Below, one piece after another: positions 17,601 to 29,584 of a DNA stretch of 64,000 bases (position 1 is its first letter; the number at the start of each line of letters is the position of its first letter). Position numbers and translations under genes: made by a program. The notes beneath the pieces were generated by a model. That model was not told the DNA's origin and ran no database searches. It saw only the letters and a program-made list of their open reading frames with translations. The stretch comes from Anabas testudineus (taxonomy: Eukaryota; Chordata; Actinopteri; Anabantiformes; Anabantidae), in assembly GCF_900324465.2 (NCBI RefSeq), contig NC_046618.1, positions 11,777,063 through 11,841,062 of the forward strand, in the 5' to 3' direction.

Positions 17601-20600
17601 CCAGTTATGTGAACTGGAAAGAATGAGAAAAATAATGTGTAAAAAAAAAAAAAAAAAAAACACACACACAAATGGAGAAGCGCGGGGAGTGTTGAATAGA
17701 TAATGCATACCTAGAACTTGAAGTTTTATTTTTTGCATCTTTTTGGCGTTTGTAAGAGGAAGAGCCCGGACCAGCAGCATCTGAGGTTTCTGTCTTTTCC
17801 TTCTTTACAGTGGAGGGAAGCAGATGAAGCATCCTGCCCTAAAATAATGAGAATAGGTTTCCGATAAGCCTCAATTTAACTTTTAAATCAAGTTGTGCTA
17901 CAAAATATCATGAATCTTATGCATAGTACAGACATATCTGATAGTGTACAGAGCACAGAGATATGTCAAACATCAGATGGGGATCAGATACCTGAAATAT
18001 ATGTCCGTCCAGCTGAGCTAGAGCAGTCACAGCATTCTCTGGTATCATGTAGGTGACAAACGCGAATCCTTTAGGTTTCTTGGTTAGATTGTCGATGGGG
18101 AAGAGTATCTCAGATAAAGGACCTGTAAAGATTGTAAGAATAGTAAAGATACTTCTTAAAGCCTGTGTAATTAAAAGGTGCATATGTTTTTGAAACTTAC
18201 CGTGTTTAGAAAACAGCTCTTTAATATCTTCCTCAGTGCAGGTGTAAGGAAGGTTTCTGACGAAGAGCCGACCTGATTCTGCAACATCTTCCATTTCCTC
18301 ATCCTCTTTGAGTTTCCTCGTGAAGTTTTTGTCAAGTTCTTTGTCCTTTTTGTGCCTCTTGTCCTTCACCCCAGCATCAACACGGAAGACCTCAATGTAA
18401 CGCCCTCCTGAAAACACAGGCAGAAAGTCATTTATTAAATAAAATGACTCTCACATCCACTGATGAGGAAGCTGAAGAAAAAAATTCCAGAGTCCTATGC
18501 AAGATCTTCTTACTACTACAACCCCTTAATACACTGAAAAATATATACACAGAAATATAAATAAGAAAATATTTATCACCTATGTAGTCTTTATTCTTCT
18601 TCAAAGCCTTATTCACCTCTTCCTCAGAGCGCAAGTCCACATATACGTAACCTGAAATACACACAAAAGACACCTGTGCATATACATGGGTATAAAATCA
18701 ATATACAGTAAATATAAGTCACTGGTCTATCATCTGATGTACACCATCAAATACAGCATACACAGTTTAAAACATACTATTGGTTTACAGTATGAAACAC
18801 CATCTGTATATTTATTAAAATTTTATTAACATACCTGTTCTGTTTCCACTTTCGTTCCTCCCAATCCTGATTGCTGCAGGCTTAAGTGGGGTCATGAACT
18901 CTCGAATTTGTTGCTATTAATATAAAATACCATGTTGTTACTATGATAGACAGTGAAACAAAGTATACAGAACGTTTTTAAATGGAATAGCTACACATCT
19001 CAAGTCTTTAAGGTCTTGTTCATTCACCTCTTTAACATTAAATGGGGCTCCTCTCAACTTCACTGTGAACTCTGTCGTCGACTCTGTCTGCAATAAATGG
19101 ATGGGGGTGTTAACAAATTCAAACAGAAAGCAAATGATTTGCTGTGCTGAACAGTATTATTTGACTGGAGTTATGCTCACCTCTTGTTGGCCAGTTTTCT
19201 TTGCTTTGCTCTGGTTTTTATCCTCAGAGGAAATTGACGTTTTGGTCTTTGAGACATTTTCTCTGTCACCACTCTCATAGGCGCTGTCTGTGTGCTGGAT
19301 GGGACCATTATCTTCATCTTCATCGTCTCCCTCTTCATCGTCATCCTTCTCTTCACCCATGGTGTCCACTGTCTGTGCCACTTTAGAGCGCAGGTACTCC
19401 ATATCTGACAAGGCAGACTTCAGTGCCTCTTTAGTGGCACCTAAAAGCAACAACACACAACTCTTATTTAGACCAGTCAATCAGCTTTCATCTACCTACA
19501 TTAAGAAAGCGCTACCATTACCAACCTTCATCTTCATCCTCTTCTCCTTCCTCTTCTGCACTGTCATCCTCTGACTCATCTGAATCAAAGTTAAGATAAT
19601 CATCTGGAGCAGACTGCTTCTTCTTGCTCTGAGCCTTTGTTTTTCCACTGTCTGGGTCAGCTGTTTGCTCCACAGTGTCATTCGCCCAGGTCGGTACCTG
19701 GCTTCGATTCTGATGTACTGACAGAAACTCCTTGAATCCCTGCTCCTCTTCCAGCTGAGACAAGAAGAGAATGTGATCATAAAACATCATAATGCTGTGT
19801 ACCATAAATTACATAGAGCTGATGGTGTTGAATAAAACAAACTTATGATCTCATGGATTAACTTTTATGTATATTCATGAATGCATTTGACTATATGCTG
19901 CGTTATAAGAATATTATGCTTATTACCTAATAATGGGAGGTTTGCACTCAGTTATAGGTTGTTTCCAACATATCTATTTTGACAGCATTAATATTTTGGA
20001 ACATATACATAATGTTTCTGAGTGATGCATTTACTTACATTTCCAAGTGTGCTTTTGGTTTCCTTTTTCTGTTTCTTTTTCTGAAGACAAACAAAAAGAC
20101 ATACTTGCTTTATTATTGTTCCTAATGCTAGGTCTTCCATGACAATTCATTCCCAGTTATTTACTGTATGCAGGTACCTTTTTGCTGTCAGAGTCAGGAG
20201 CAGCAGAGTCTTTGTCCTGACCTGAGCTTTGACTGTGTTTACTCCAAGCTTTTGCTTTAGTGGGGTCTCCAAAGGCCTTACACATCTCCACCTACAGTGA
20301 ATCACATTTGCGGGTTCACAAAAACAATCATAATCATGATCATGATCATTATACCAACAATATCCGAGAAGAATTAAAAACCACACCGTGACTCTTGATG
20401 TGTCCACGAAGCTCCTGTTGAAATGTTTCAGAGCTCTGTTTGCATCGTCCTCGGCTTTGAAACCCACAAATCCAAATTTGCGGAACTTGCCGTCCTTGGT
20501 GAACTTCAGAGAGCAGTCTGTGACGGTGCCAAAGGCAGCAAACATGGACCTGAACCTCTCCTCCTTCATCTGAACACACATACGCACAGTTAACACTTTC

Positions 20601-20691
20601 AGGTAGACTCCAACTAACCATTAATCTCTGCCGACGTCACGGCGGGCTACTTACCCCGTTAGGGAGATTTTTAACGATGAGTCTCGACATA
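14604..20691 (-). CDS. rbm19: RBM19, six-RRM ribosome biogenesis factor (Mrd1 homologue)
   Basis: RBM19 is the metazoan homologue of yeast Mrd1, a nucleolar RNA-binding protein needed for pre-rRNA processing; in zebrafish its loss (npo) blocks gut development. Exons: 20656-20691, 20387-20569, 20178-20291, 20039-20080, 19526-19754, 19181-19440, 19028-19087, 18835-18913, 18580-18651, 18201-18407, 17992-18122, 17711-17838, 17517-17613, 17273-17383, 16995-17195, 16835-16904, 16457-16596, 16302-16362, 15921-16000, 15775-15830, 15275-15391, 15070-15175, 14792-14912 and 14604-14686. These 24 exons encode 927 residues. RRM1 starts at [15 protein letters not shown]1 motifs include [10 protein letters not shown] (RRM1), [10 protein letters not shown] (RRM3), SMGYGFVQY (RRM5) and HRGFGFVDF (RRM6). 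Acidic linkers separate RRM1 from RRM2 and precede RRM5, and RRM4 (ILVKNLPAG) is the divergent one. All phases agree. A SINE abuts the acceptor of exon 17. Confidence 0.97.
16614..16745 (-). mobile_element. tRNA-derived SINE fragment with conserved fish tail module
   Basis: Read on the minus strand there is a B-box-like GGGTTCGAATC (16707-16717), then a body, then the widespread fish SINE tail GTAAGTCGCTTTGGATAAAA followed by GCATCTGCCAAATAA. The same tail module recurs at 56044-56090. The element sits in rbm19 intron 16 in the same sense as the gene, and its 3' end stops about 16 bases short of the exon 17 acceptor. Confidence 0.8.
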
Positions 20692-22378
20692 GTTATAGAT
20701 GTTGTAAATGGACTGTTGTGACAAAAGCTTGTTTTTTAAATAAATGTCAACAGACGAGCGTGGACTCCTCTCTAGGTCGCCATGTTGACTGTGAGGAGAC
20801 TCTTCTTCTTCACAACTTTCGGGTCTTGGCATCAAGGTTCGTCACATTAGCGCCCCCCTCCGGTCAGATGGCAGTAGGACTGATGGATCTATGATAACAA
20901 ACATTGGGGCTGCATGTTTTAGGCCTACCTGTGAGCTATATTTCTGTTTATTTTCTGACTTTCCTCTTTCATTTAATTTCTAAATGCAAAATAAAAACCA
21001 TGGGTTATTTTTTAATTATGAGAGAAGTAGGACTTTTCTGTGGTTTCAGGATTAAAAACGTCTGTACTAAAATCTCTTAATAAGTAATGTCCTAACGGAG
21101 GTGAATTGTATCCCTGTTAAAAACACAATCACATATCTAGGTATTACCACTGATAATATGAATGTTGTCAGTCAAACTTTAAACCTATGAACCTTTGAAC
21201 CTACCTATAATCAGAGAAGGAAAAGGTTCATCGTGTGTTTATTAGGAGACTTGTTTATGATTAGGAGGATTATATTACCTAAAACTGAAGGAATATGCTT
21301 CTTTTCACTTTGAGATGCCACCCAAATTTTTTTATTAAGTGCTAAAAAGTTAGACCACATATTTGAAATGAATTACTTAATTAAACTGATAAAAGATGAG
21401 GATAATAGGCCTTGTTGTTTGTGGTTTGTAATTAGGGATCATGATAGTTAAGTTGTGTTATGTCCATGCTCCAAACTAAAACAACCTGCAGTGATTAGCA
21501 GCCATGAGTGTCTACATCGTTCTAGTGAAGTGTAGAATTTAAATCACTGATGTGCGAACAAGGTCAGTGAAGAACATAACTATGACTACGATGAGCTACT
21601 CATACAAACTTTATTTGATTTATTTATCTCGTTCTTGTCCATGTTAGTTGTGCTCATCAGAGTCGACATATTTCCTTGAAATAAAGTAGAGATTTTTTTT
21701 ACCAGCTGGAGAGAAAAGAAATTCCAAAGAAATACGAAAACTAATCTGATTACACGTCCCTCATGGCTACTGTGCTCACTTTTGAAGTTAAGCCTATTAT
21801 AGCATTTGGGAATTTATGCCCAATACTGAAGACCAGTACTTCCTTCAGTATAAAAACTACCTCCTTTATTTGCTTCTTCTTATTTGTATCAAGTCAAAAT
21901 GTGTTATTTAGACTCTAACTGATTTTTGATTAAATCGTTTGGACCAGAAAACATTTACAGTCCAGACCGTAGTCATGCTGTTGTGTTACAATCAGGGAGA
22001 TATTTGCCTAAAATGGTTTTGATCCTATTTGACCTTGTAAGAAAACCTTTCCTCTAAAAACAGGATAGCCAATTGGCTCCATTACATATCTATATTCTAA
22101 TACTAACAGCACCCCACTCTGTGCAGCGTTTCCACTGATCATTTGTTCTCCGAGTCACATGCCACACTGAAAGGTTCAGCTGCCAATACAAAATGAAATA
22201 TCAGGCGGCCTAAATGGTGACATCAGATGACAAGAAACGTGATATTTTTAATTCAATAAATTGACCTTTATTGAAAAATGTCAGTAGAAGACCATTTATA
22301 AAAGTTTAACAAACCAATATTTATCAAGTCCAAATATTACACATTAGGATCATTCTGATTTATCTTGTGAAGATTAAG

Positions 22379-22565
22379 GCGGCAGTAGCTCAGGTGGTAA
22401 AGCAGTCGCCTATGAGCCCCAGGGTGAGTGGTTTGATTCCCGGTTCCTCCCGGCTACTTGCTGAGGTGTGCTTGGACAAGACACTGAAACCCTGTACTGT
22501 AGCGCTGACATACCGCCTGGCAGCTGTCCAACCACAATTTCCCCAAGGGGATCATTAAAAAGTAT
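22379..22565 (+). mobile_element. tRNA-derived SINE
   Basis: The head has tRNA promoter boxes: A box TAGCTCAGGTGGTAAAGC and B box GGTTTGATTCC. A spacer (GAGGTGTGCTTGGACAAGAC) typical of fish SINEs follows, ending in the tail module CCCCAAGGGGATCATTAAAA. The same tail, inverted and partial, occurs at 59060-59090. It lies in intergenic DNA downstream of slc2a11. Confidence 0.82.
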
Positions 22566-22627
22566 TAATTAAAGAGGTTTAATATACCTAGATAGTACAC
22601 CTCTGAATTTCAAATACAGCAGTATCA

Positions 22628-22633
22628 TTTATT
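22628..22633 (-). terminator. Candidate polyadenylation signal of the slc2a11-like gene
   Basis: Minus-strand AATAAA about 160 bases beyond the stop codon at 22791-22793. Confidence 0.45.
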
Positions 22634-22790
22634 ATAATACTATATAGTGATCTACATATTAGTTTGTGTTGTGTACGTGTGTGTGGACAAGTACGTGTGT
22701 CAAAAGGTTGTGATATAAATATTGTGAGTATCACTAAGAAAAAGCTCTAATTGCTTGACTTGACTTGACTTCTGAGTCATGGGTGACATT

Positions 22791-25700
22791 TCACAGGGGA
22801 CCTGATAACAGTGTTGTCCCTGCTCCATCGACGCTGCTTGCCTTTCTGCTGCTGGACGGCTGGAACTCGTTGTGGATTTCGAGGAAGGTTTTGTTCTTTG
22901 TTTCAGGAACAACAAGGAAAATGTATATTACCACTAAGGAGCAGATGGCCAAGAACACCAGGAAACAGTACTGCTGTAAGCCGATCTGTGAAAACAAAAT
23001 ACAAGTGAGTCCAGCTCATTTAAATGTATAAGACAGATGGAGATCATGTGAATCAGTTTGGAGACCCACCACGATAAAAGGAAAGACCAGGCCGATGAAG
23101 AAGAAACTGAACCAGTTCACTGAGCCAGCAATCATGTACGCTGCAGGACGTGTTGTTTGAGTGAACAGTTCAGTGGTCAAGATGTTAGTCACACCACCTT
23201 GACAGAGGAAGAAACAGCAAATCGCTGTTAGTTACAAGTTTGTGCAACAGCAGCAACAGGGAGGAGAAAGAAGAAGAAGACCTGACTAGTTAATTACCTG
23301 GCCCTAAGCCAAAACTCAGGATGAAAGCAAAAACACACGCCATGCTCAAGTATGGAACAACGGGGCTGGCATCCTGAGAAGAAGGAGATCGCACAAGAAA
23401 TATGAATAAGACTGCATTAAATGATGTGCTTTAATATATACATCATACATACATACATACATGTTTGTTATGTTAAATACCTGAAAAGAGAGTGTGAGCG
23501 TGAATAAAATGCAGCAGATACTCATCAGTGTGTATCCTCCTGTGATGAGTACTTTCCTTCCCAGACATTCAATGAGCATCCCCTGTGAGACACACAGCAT
23601 GTCACAAGACTAAAAGACTCCACAGACAAACACTTTCTTTCTGTTTTGCTCCACCCTTTCAATGGATGTTGCCAGTTTTGTTTCTGCAGTGTTTTAGTTC
23701 ATGTTCTACCACCACATGCCCTGTTTCACTTTAGAACATGTTTATACTAAACTATGTCTCTGTGCTTTGTGTTTCTTCTCATTTCTTATGTCATTATCTT
23801 CACATATTGTCCTAATTTCACTTTATGTCACGAGTGCTCTTTACAGATTTCGTCAGAATATTTTGACTACTTTATTCTTGTATCTGTCTTTGTTCATCAA
23901 CCAGCATTAAGAAACATAGAATTATTATAACATAGAAAGGTTGCCACTCAGTTAACCCGTACTTACACATGTTAAAGCCGTGATGCATTCACAGGCACCA
24001 GTGCCAACAGTCACATACGATATTTTATCATTGGGAATACCGGCTTGTTTGAAAATGTAATCCGCGTAGAAGTAAATCTGCAGGAAATATAGACAGAAAA
24101 CCTGAATTACTGCAAAAAACAGAACTTTTTCCAGAAACTATTAGAAAACAGCAGGTATATCTGCATGCACATACAGCATTGATGCCGTTCAGCTGTTGTG
24201 CAGCATTGAGGAGTATGATGGTGAGAAGTTGCCAGCGCGCACTGCGATCAGCCAAGAGCTCCCAGGGTTTCTTGGCCTTGACTCCTTTTAAATTATTCTT
24301 CTCCTTCTCTATGTCCTCCCATTCGGCATCACAGTCGGCTATACCATGCAGTTGCTTCAGGGCTGTGCACAGGGAAACACACGGTGTTTATAGTCTGCTG
24401 GACACATGCTGTTTTTTCTCATCTGATCAGGCTACAGGGTCTGCTGGTGAGAGTCATGTTTCCTGCATCAAACCGGTTTCTTTTAACATCTTTGTGGCAT
24501 TACCAGAATGTCATCACATGCTTTTAACCACAGCCATGGAAATAATTGTCTCTGCCTCTGGTGATTCCAGAGAGAAAGCTCAGCCTTTTTATCTACGCTG
24601 TCATGGGTGCCAGATCAAAGGCCCAAAACAAAACTCCAACACACCACTTTTATAGCGTTGCAGCAGTTGCAGTGTCAGCTCACCTTTCTTACATCCCTCA
24701 GTGTCTCCTTTGTCGATGAGCAGGTAACGTGGGCTCTCTGGGAACCACGGCAAGATCAGGAGCTGCAGAAATGCTGGGATGCATGTGGTAGCCAGTAGGA
24801 TGGGCCAGTACTCTTCTCTGCCCAGGATCTCTCTGTGAAATCACACAAACGTGTCTGATCACCATCCTTTGTGAATGATACCAACTTGTGTGTGATGTCA
24901 AAATGCTTAAATATGCTCAGTACTTACTTGAGACCAACAACTTGACCAGTCAGGATCCCACCAGTGATGAAAATTGAGGTTCCCATTCCCATGGCTCCAC
25001 GAAATGCAGTTGGAGCTATTTCCCCCAAATACAGAGGCTGCACACAAATGGCAATGCCTGTGAACACATAACACGATTCAACGTACGGACGTTCAACATG
25101 CGATGTTCAAACCAAATATTCATCATGATGAAATACAAAGATCTGTGTTTCTCTAAGTTCGAGGAACTGAGGCCTTTGAGTGTGTTCCTGAATTATTTAC
25201 CTGCATTTATTCCGGTGAAAAGACGGCCGATGATGAGTAATTCAAATAATCCTGTGGGGTAACTCAGACCCATCAGCAGAGCAGCCACTAATGCAAATAC
25301 ATTATTGGTCAACAGTGTCCCTTTCCTGCAACAACCACATCACAGATGTCCATAATTAAATCAGGAAACTAATTGAAAAACAATGATTTTGTAATATTTA
25401 TTTTTTTTATACCTCCCCAACTTCACAGACAACGTCCCACCAATCGTTACTCCTATGAATCCTCCTAAGGTGAACATAGACACAATCGTGGACCAGAGAA
25501 GGGTGAGAAACTCTTGAGACACATCAATCTGGTAACGCTCCCTCCAGGTTTGGTTCATGAAATTTTGAACATACTGGAGAAAAGAGAACAAAAAAAAAAC
25601 ACAAAGTGAACAGTCAAGACAGAGAAGTGTGAATACTGTGCAGCAGGAGGTTCAGTGCGGTTCTTACCATTGTGGGCGCGTTGATGACAGATATATTATA

Positions 25701-25971
25701 TCCATACTGAAAGGTTCCCCCTATGCAAGCAGCACAGGCAGCCAGCAGAAGAGATTTGTTAGGAAGCTGCAAATTAAAGACAAAAAAAACAAAAAAAACA
25801 AAACACATATAGTTCAAAACAAATTTTCATACAGTCAAAGACAGAAAACTGCATCTCACCGCGCCTACAGCTGGTTTTTGTGAATCATCGGGACATACAT
25901 ACCTTTGGCCGTCTAGGTTTGATTTCTTTAATAAGCAGAGGTTGATACTCATCCATATATTCTTTTGGCAT
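22791..25971 (-). CDS. slc2a11: Class II facilitative hexose transporter, SLC2A11 (GLUT11)-like
   Basis: Major facilitator superfamily sugar transporter of the plasma membrane. Twelve coding exons: 25903-25971, 25668-25766, 25413-25573, 25201-25325, 24928-25057, 24684-24832, 24175-24362, 23967-24077, 23481-23582, 23298-23373, 23070-23197 and 22791-22985. They give 510 residues, a normal GLUT length with twelve predicted membrane spans. Signatures include [18 protein letters not shown] in the first span, PESPRYLL after span 6, [14 protein letters not shown] in span 7, CLGRK in the loop after span 8, [12 protein letters not shown] in span 10 and PETKNKTF after span 12. The N-terminus and span 10 match GLUT11 best. 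Fish carry several class II copies (slc2a11a/b/l and slc2a15), so the exact paralogue is uncertain. The start [13 protein letters not shown] was chosen because that exon ends at an in-frame donor and is short, as in the family. It is head-to-head with the GTPase gene across about 3.6 kb. Confidence 0.88.
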
Positions 25972-28900
25972 TTTGTCGCTGGCGCTTTGTTCAAGTTTAA
26001 AAATAAGAAACTGAATGTAGGTTTATTCAGCGTGGATAACAACATCAGAGCTTTCAAAACAGCCGTAAAGGAGGCGGAGAGTCCACCCAACTGCTGATGA
26101 TACTTCAGACAGAGGACCATTCATTCAACAGGCATGTGCCTTACATATAGCAGATGATGCTGTAAAATTGGTCACTTCTCTTTGCGCATATGTTAATATT
26201 TTAAATCGCAGTTTCATAGTCACGATCTTTAAATGTGACAGTAATACAGGCCTGTTGAAAACACTAAAGATGAGCTGATGCTGCAGCCGACAGTCATGAG
26301 TCCCCCTGTGTTCACAGCCGAGAGGAGCAGTCAGGCAGCGAGGTGATGTGCACATGCGCAGTAGCTACAGCCTGTGAGGGTGGGTTGAGTTTTGGGCAAA
26401 GGCGTTAAAATAGATTAAAAGGAGGCTTTAATGTATGTTTGTTTCAGTGGGTCATCTCTTATCAATTAATAATTCATAGGTCAGTAATGGTTTACAGGTT
26501 AAAACTCTGTCTGGTTGGTGTTTTATCTATTTCACTTGGTTAATCTTTTACATCATGAAGAGTCCTCAAAGTCCTTGGGCTGCAAAGAGAGGTCAAAGTG
26601 ACATCTGGACAACTATTAGTTTCTTAACATCTTTTCTTTAGAACCACTTTTTAGTTTTATGCGGACAGATTCGTTTTGAGAAATGTAACCGTGACACCTG
26701 TTATGGCTCCAGACCAGGTGTTTGCCAGTCACCTGCCACACACACAGGTTAAAATGATGGAGTTACAAAGTTTAGACAGAGAAATATTCAACTGGCTAAA
26801 GGTCCAAACACTTGGACACACCATCCTGACTGTCTCAAGAGTTAAAGGGTTTTGTAAAAAAAAAAAAAAAAAAGAAAGATGTGATAAGTCGAACCTCGTT
26901 TTGAAAAACCACAGTTTATAGTTTATAGTTGTAAAACTGAATTGTTGGATTTAAGGGTGACGCACTGACAAATGCAGATCGAAACGGTAAAAATGGCACA
27001 AATCAGTGATTTAACGTTCAAAAATGCGTAACTTCCACCTCTGGTCATGCTGCTCGCATTGGATCCACAAAAAAAAAAAAAAAAAAACACCGTGCACAGA
27101 TGTTGTCACGTTCAAATCAACTTTTTCATTTATTTATATATTTATTTAGCACATAAAGCAAAACAGCGGGTCCGTTTGGATCTTACCTCTCTCTTTGATA
27201 CCACAGATCCCTCACTGACGTTCATGCTGGTAGCTGCCGTGAAATGATGTGTGAATGGACCATTTCTAATGGATGTTCCACTTCGGTCGGAGCTCTACAT
27301 AATGGCATCCTGTTGTAAGGTGCAGCGTATGATCCCAGCTGCGGGCAAACTCATTAACTCCTTGCAACACATTCCTTCATGGTGCTGAGGCTTTTGCCTT
27401 TTGGTTAACACAGGGATTACAGATCCAGATTTGGAATCAACATCGCCCCTTTGTTGTTTGAAATGGGACATTTAAATAGTCCTGAGCTCTTCTCACTCAG
27501 GTTCACCTTTTATTTGAAGTAGCAGATAAAAGGTGTGTGTAAAAGGTGCAAACCTCTGGAGATACAGTTTTATTTATTATTATGCTATACATTATATCCA
27601 AAATGTTTGCGTGGCATAGTAGAAGCCACTCTAAACATTTCTTAGGAGTCTGTAAGTGGACCAACAAATCTAAAATGATTAACATCAATGGTTTTCTTTA
27701 ACATCATTCAGTCACTTATTACATGGTTATGAAAAGGGTTGAGTCATGTTAGGGTATGGAGAGAACGTAAAATTTCTGATTCCATGTGGATTTCTAACAG
27801 CATTCGCTCTACACTGCTGGAAATAAATCCTGAAGCTTTTCAGGGACATGCTGTTCTGCACACATGACCCAAACAGTTGAGTGCTTTACCAGCCAAAAAC
27901 ATTTAATCTTGCTGCAGCCTCACACAACAATTTGGCCACTTGAGTCTGAACTCAACCATAAAACAGAATTTACACTTCTTTCCTAATAGACTACTGTCGC
28001 GCTTTGTGAGCTCCAGACGGAGTTGATATCATCTGCAGACAGATCCTGGAGCTGAAGAAACACAAATGTGACAGTGAACATCACAAGTCAAACCCATGTG
28101 GATAGAAAATCAACAACAAAATCTTAACACATTGTCATATGAAGCAGCTAGAGTGGAGCTTCAGCGTCACATCTCGGTGTGCACAGTTATGTTCAGACAT
28201 CCTACATGTTCAGCCATGAGGTGCTTTTAATTGTGTGGCCATGTAAGAAATAGACTTTTTGATAATATGTCCATGACGTGTGCATGTCTTCCTCTGGTTT
28301 AATGTATTGTGTCAGTGCCTCATTGACACATGTCATTTTGGAAGATGACGCATGTGGCGCTGTTCCACTGTGCTGTGTTATGCTAAAGATTGCTTTTGTT
28401 ATTTTGTCCACTCTTTTATACCAATGGGGATAGTTTAAATAACAAAAAAACACTCACTCTGTATAAGAAGAGAGAGAAAGAGAATAAAACGACCACAGTT
28501 GAATCAACATGTTAAAGTTTTAATTTAAGTTTTAAAAACTGACTGGATCACCTTCACGAAGGAGGATTTGTTTTTTTTAACTAGATTCATTTCACAGTGG
28601 CTTATTGTATTTAATAAAGTGATAACTAAGTATATGGGAAGTTGATTTGAATGAGAGTATTGAGTGTAAAAGTGGATGAAATTAACATTTAAAAAAAGCT
28701 TTTTGGTCAGCACAGTACATTTTGTGTTTTTATTTTTTTCCTCAGGCTGAATCGTCATTTGTACTTTTAAAAGCTCCATGGTAATTTCAATTTTCCCTGA
28801 AGTATTGGTTTTTGTTTTGACTTAGGGAGCTGGTTAATTCTTGATACTAAATGAATTTATTAAATACACTTTGACAGCTACAGTTGTTAACTTTCCAGAT

Positions 28901-29584
28901 ATAGACAGATGACATATAATATCATTCAAGATTCAATTCAAGAAATAGTTTTAAATTTGTTTTAAGTTGTTAGTTGTTGTCAGTTGTTATTGAATACATT
29001 ACAATGCGCTCCACCATGACCATTCAAATTAGAATTTGCTTATACTAAAAAATGATGCATTGATATAGTAACATAATAAAGCAGCTTCTCTCAAGGGTTT
29101 AAAGTACTTTCCATTTCTCTTAATTTTTCTTTTCCCTGTAATTGAAGTTGTTCTGCAGATTGGGATTTGACAATTATCATAAAACATTTACCACTTTGCT
29201 AATCCACCTTCTTAAAATGTATAAAAACGCTGCTTTACTGTTTCCTGCATTTATAGCCTGTTAATAATCCATTCATTTTACTGGAGACTGGATTCCCAGT
29301 CAAATGTGAATATTCTTGCAGATCTTCCCCTCGTAGATATTTAATATGGGTCTAAGTCTACTTACTGTAGAAATGTAGTCAACACTTTAAAATGATTAAA
29401 CAAAGAAAACTCAGCTAATCATTAAACATAGAAAACTCTTCAGACTCTCGTGTGTCCCATCCATGCACTGACAATGTGTGACCGCAGGGGGCGCTTCATC
29501 CGCACAGGAGGCTCTTTGTGCAACCCTGAAATCCTTCCCCCGGTGCGTCGGGAGGAGAGGCGGTGGACGGTGTCTGTGTTTATC
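25972..29584. other. Head-to-head intergenic region between slc2a11 and the GTPase gene
   Basis: About 3.6 kb. The left 400 bases hold the slc2a11 leader and promoter. Bases 29440-29584 are CG-richer and form the GTPase leader. Between them the DNA is AT-rich with short A runs (26858, 27068) and no family-matching gene. One exon-like piece on the minus strand at 27983-28051 is listed separately. Confidence 0.6.
27983..28051 (-). other. Possible orphan terminal exon (unassigned)
   Basis: A minus-strand TTTCTTCAG acceptor at 28052-28053 is followed by a 22-codon open frame starting LQDLSADDINSVWSS and ending at a TAG. It looks like a terminal exon, but I found no convincing partner exons and do not recognise the peptide. 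It may be chance or a relic of a lost gene. Confidence 0.2.

Larger units (their letters stand above)
20692..22790. other. rbm19 promoter side, AT-rich spacer, SINE and slc2a11 3' flank
   Basis: The 150 bases above the rbm19 ATG (20692-20840) are its leader and promoter side. The rest is AT-rich with no supported gene. It contains one tRNA-derived SINE (22379-22565) and the slc2a11-like 3'UTR, with a candidate polyadenylation signal at 22628-22633. Confidence 0.6.

Noticed and set aside
22375-22450. tRNA gene suggested by good A and B boxes
   Set aside because: The anticodon arm does not fold properly and the head runs into a SINE body and tail, so it is a tRNA-derived SINE.
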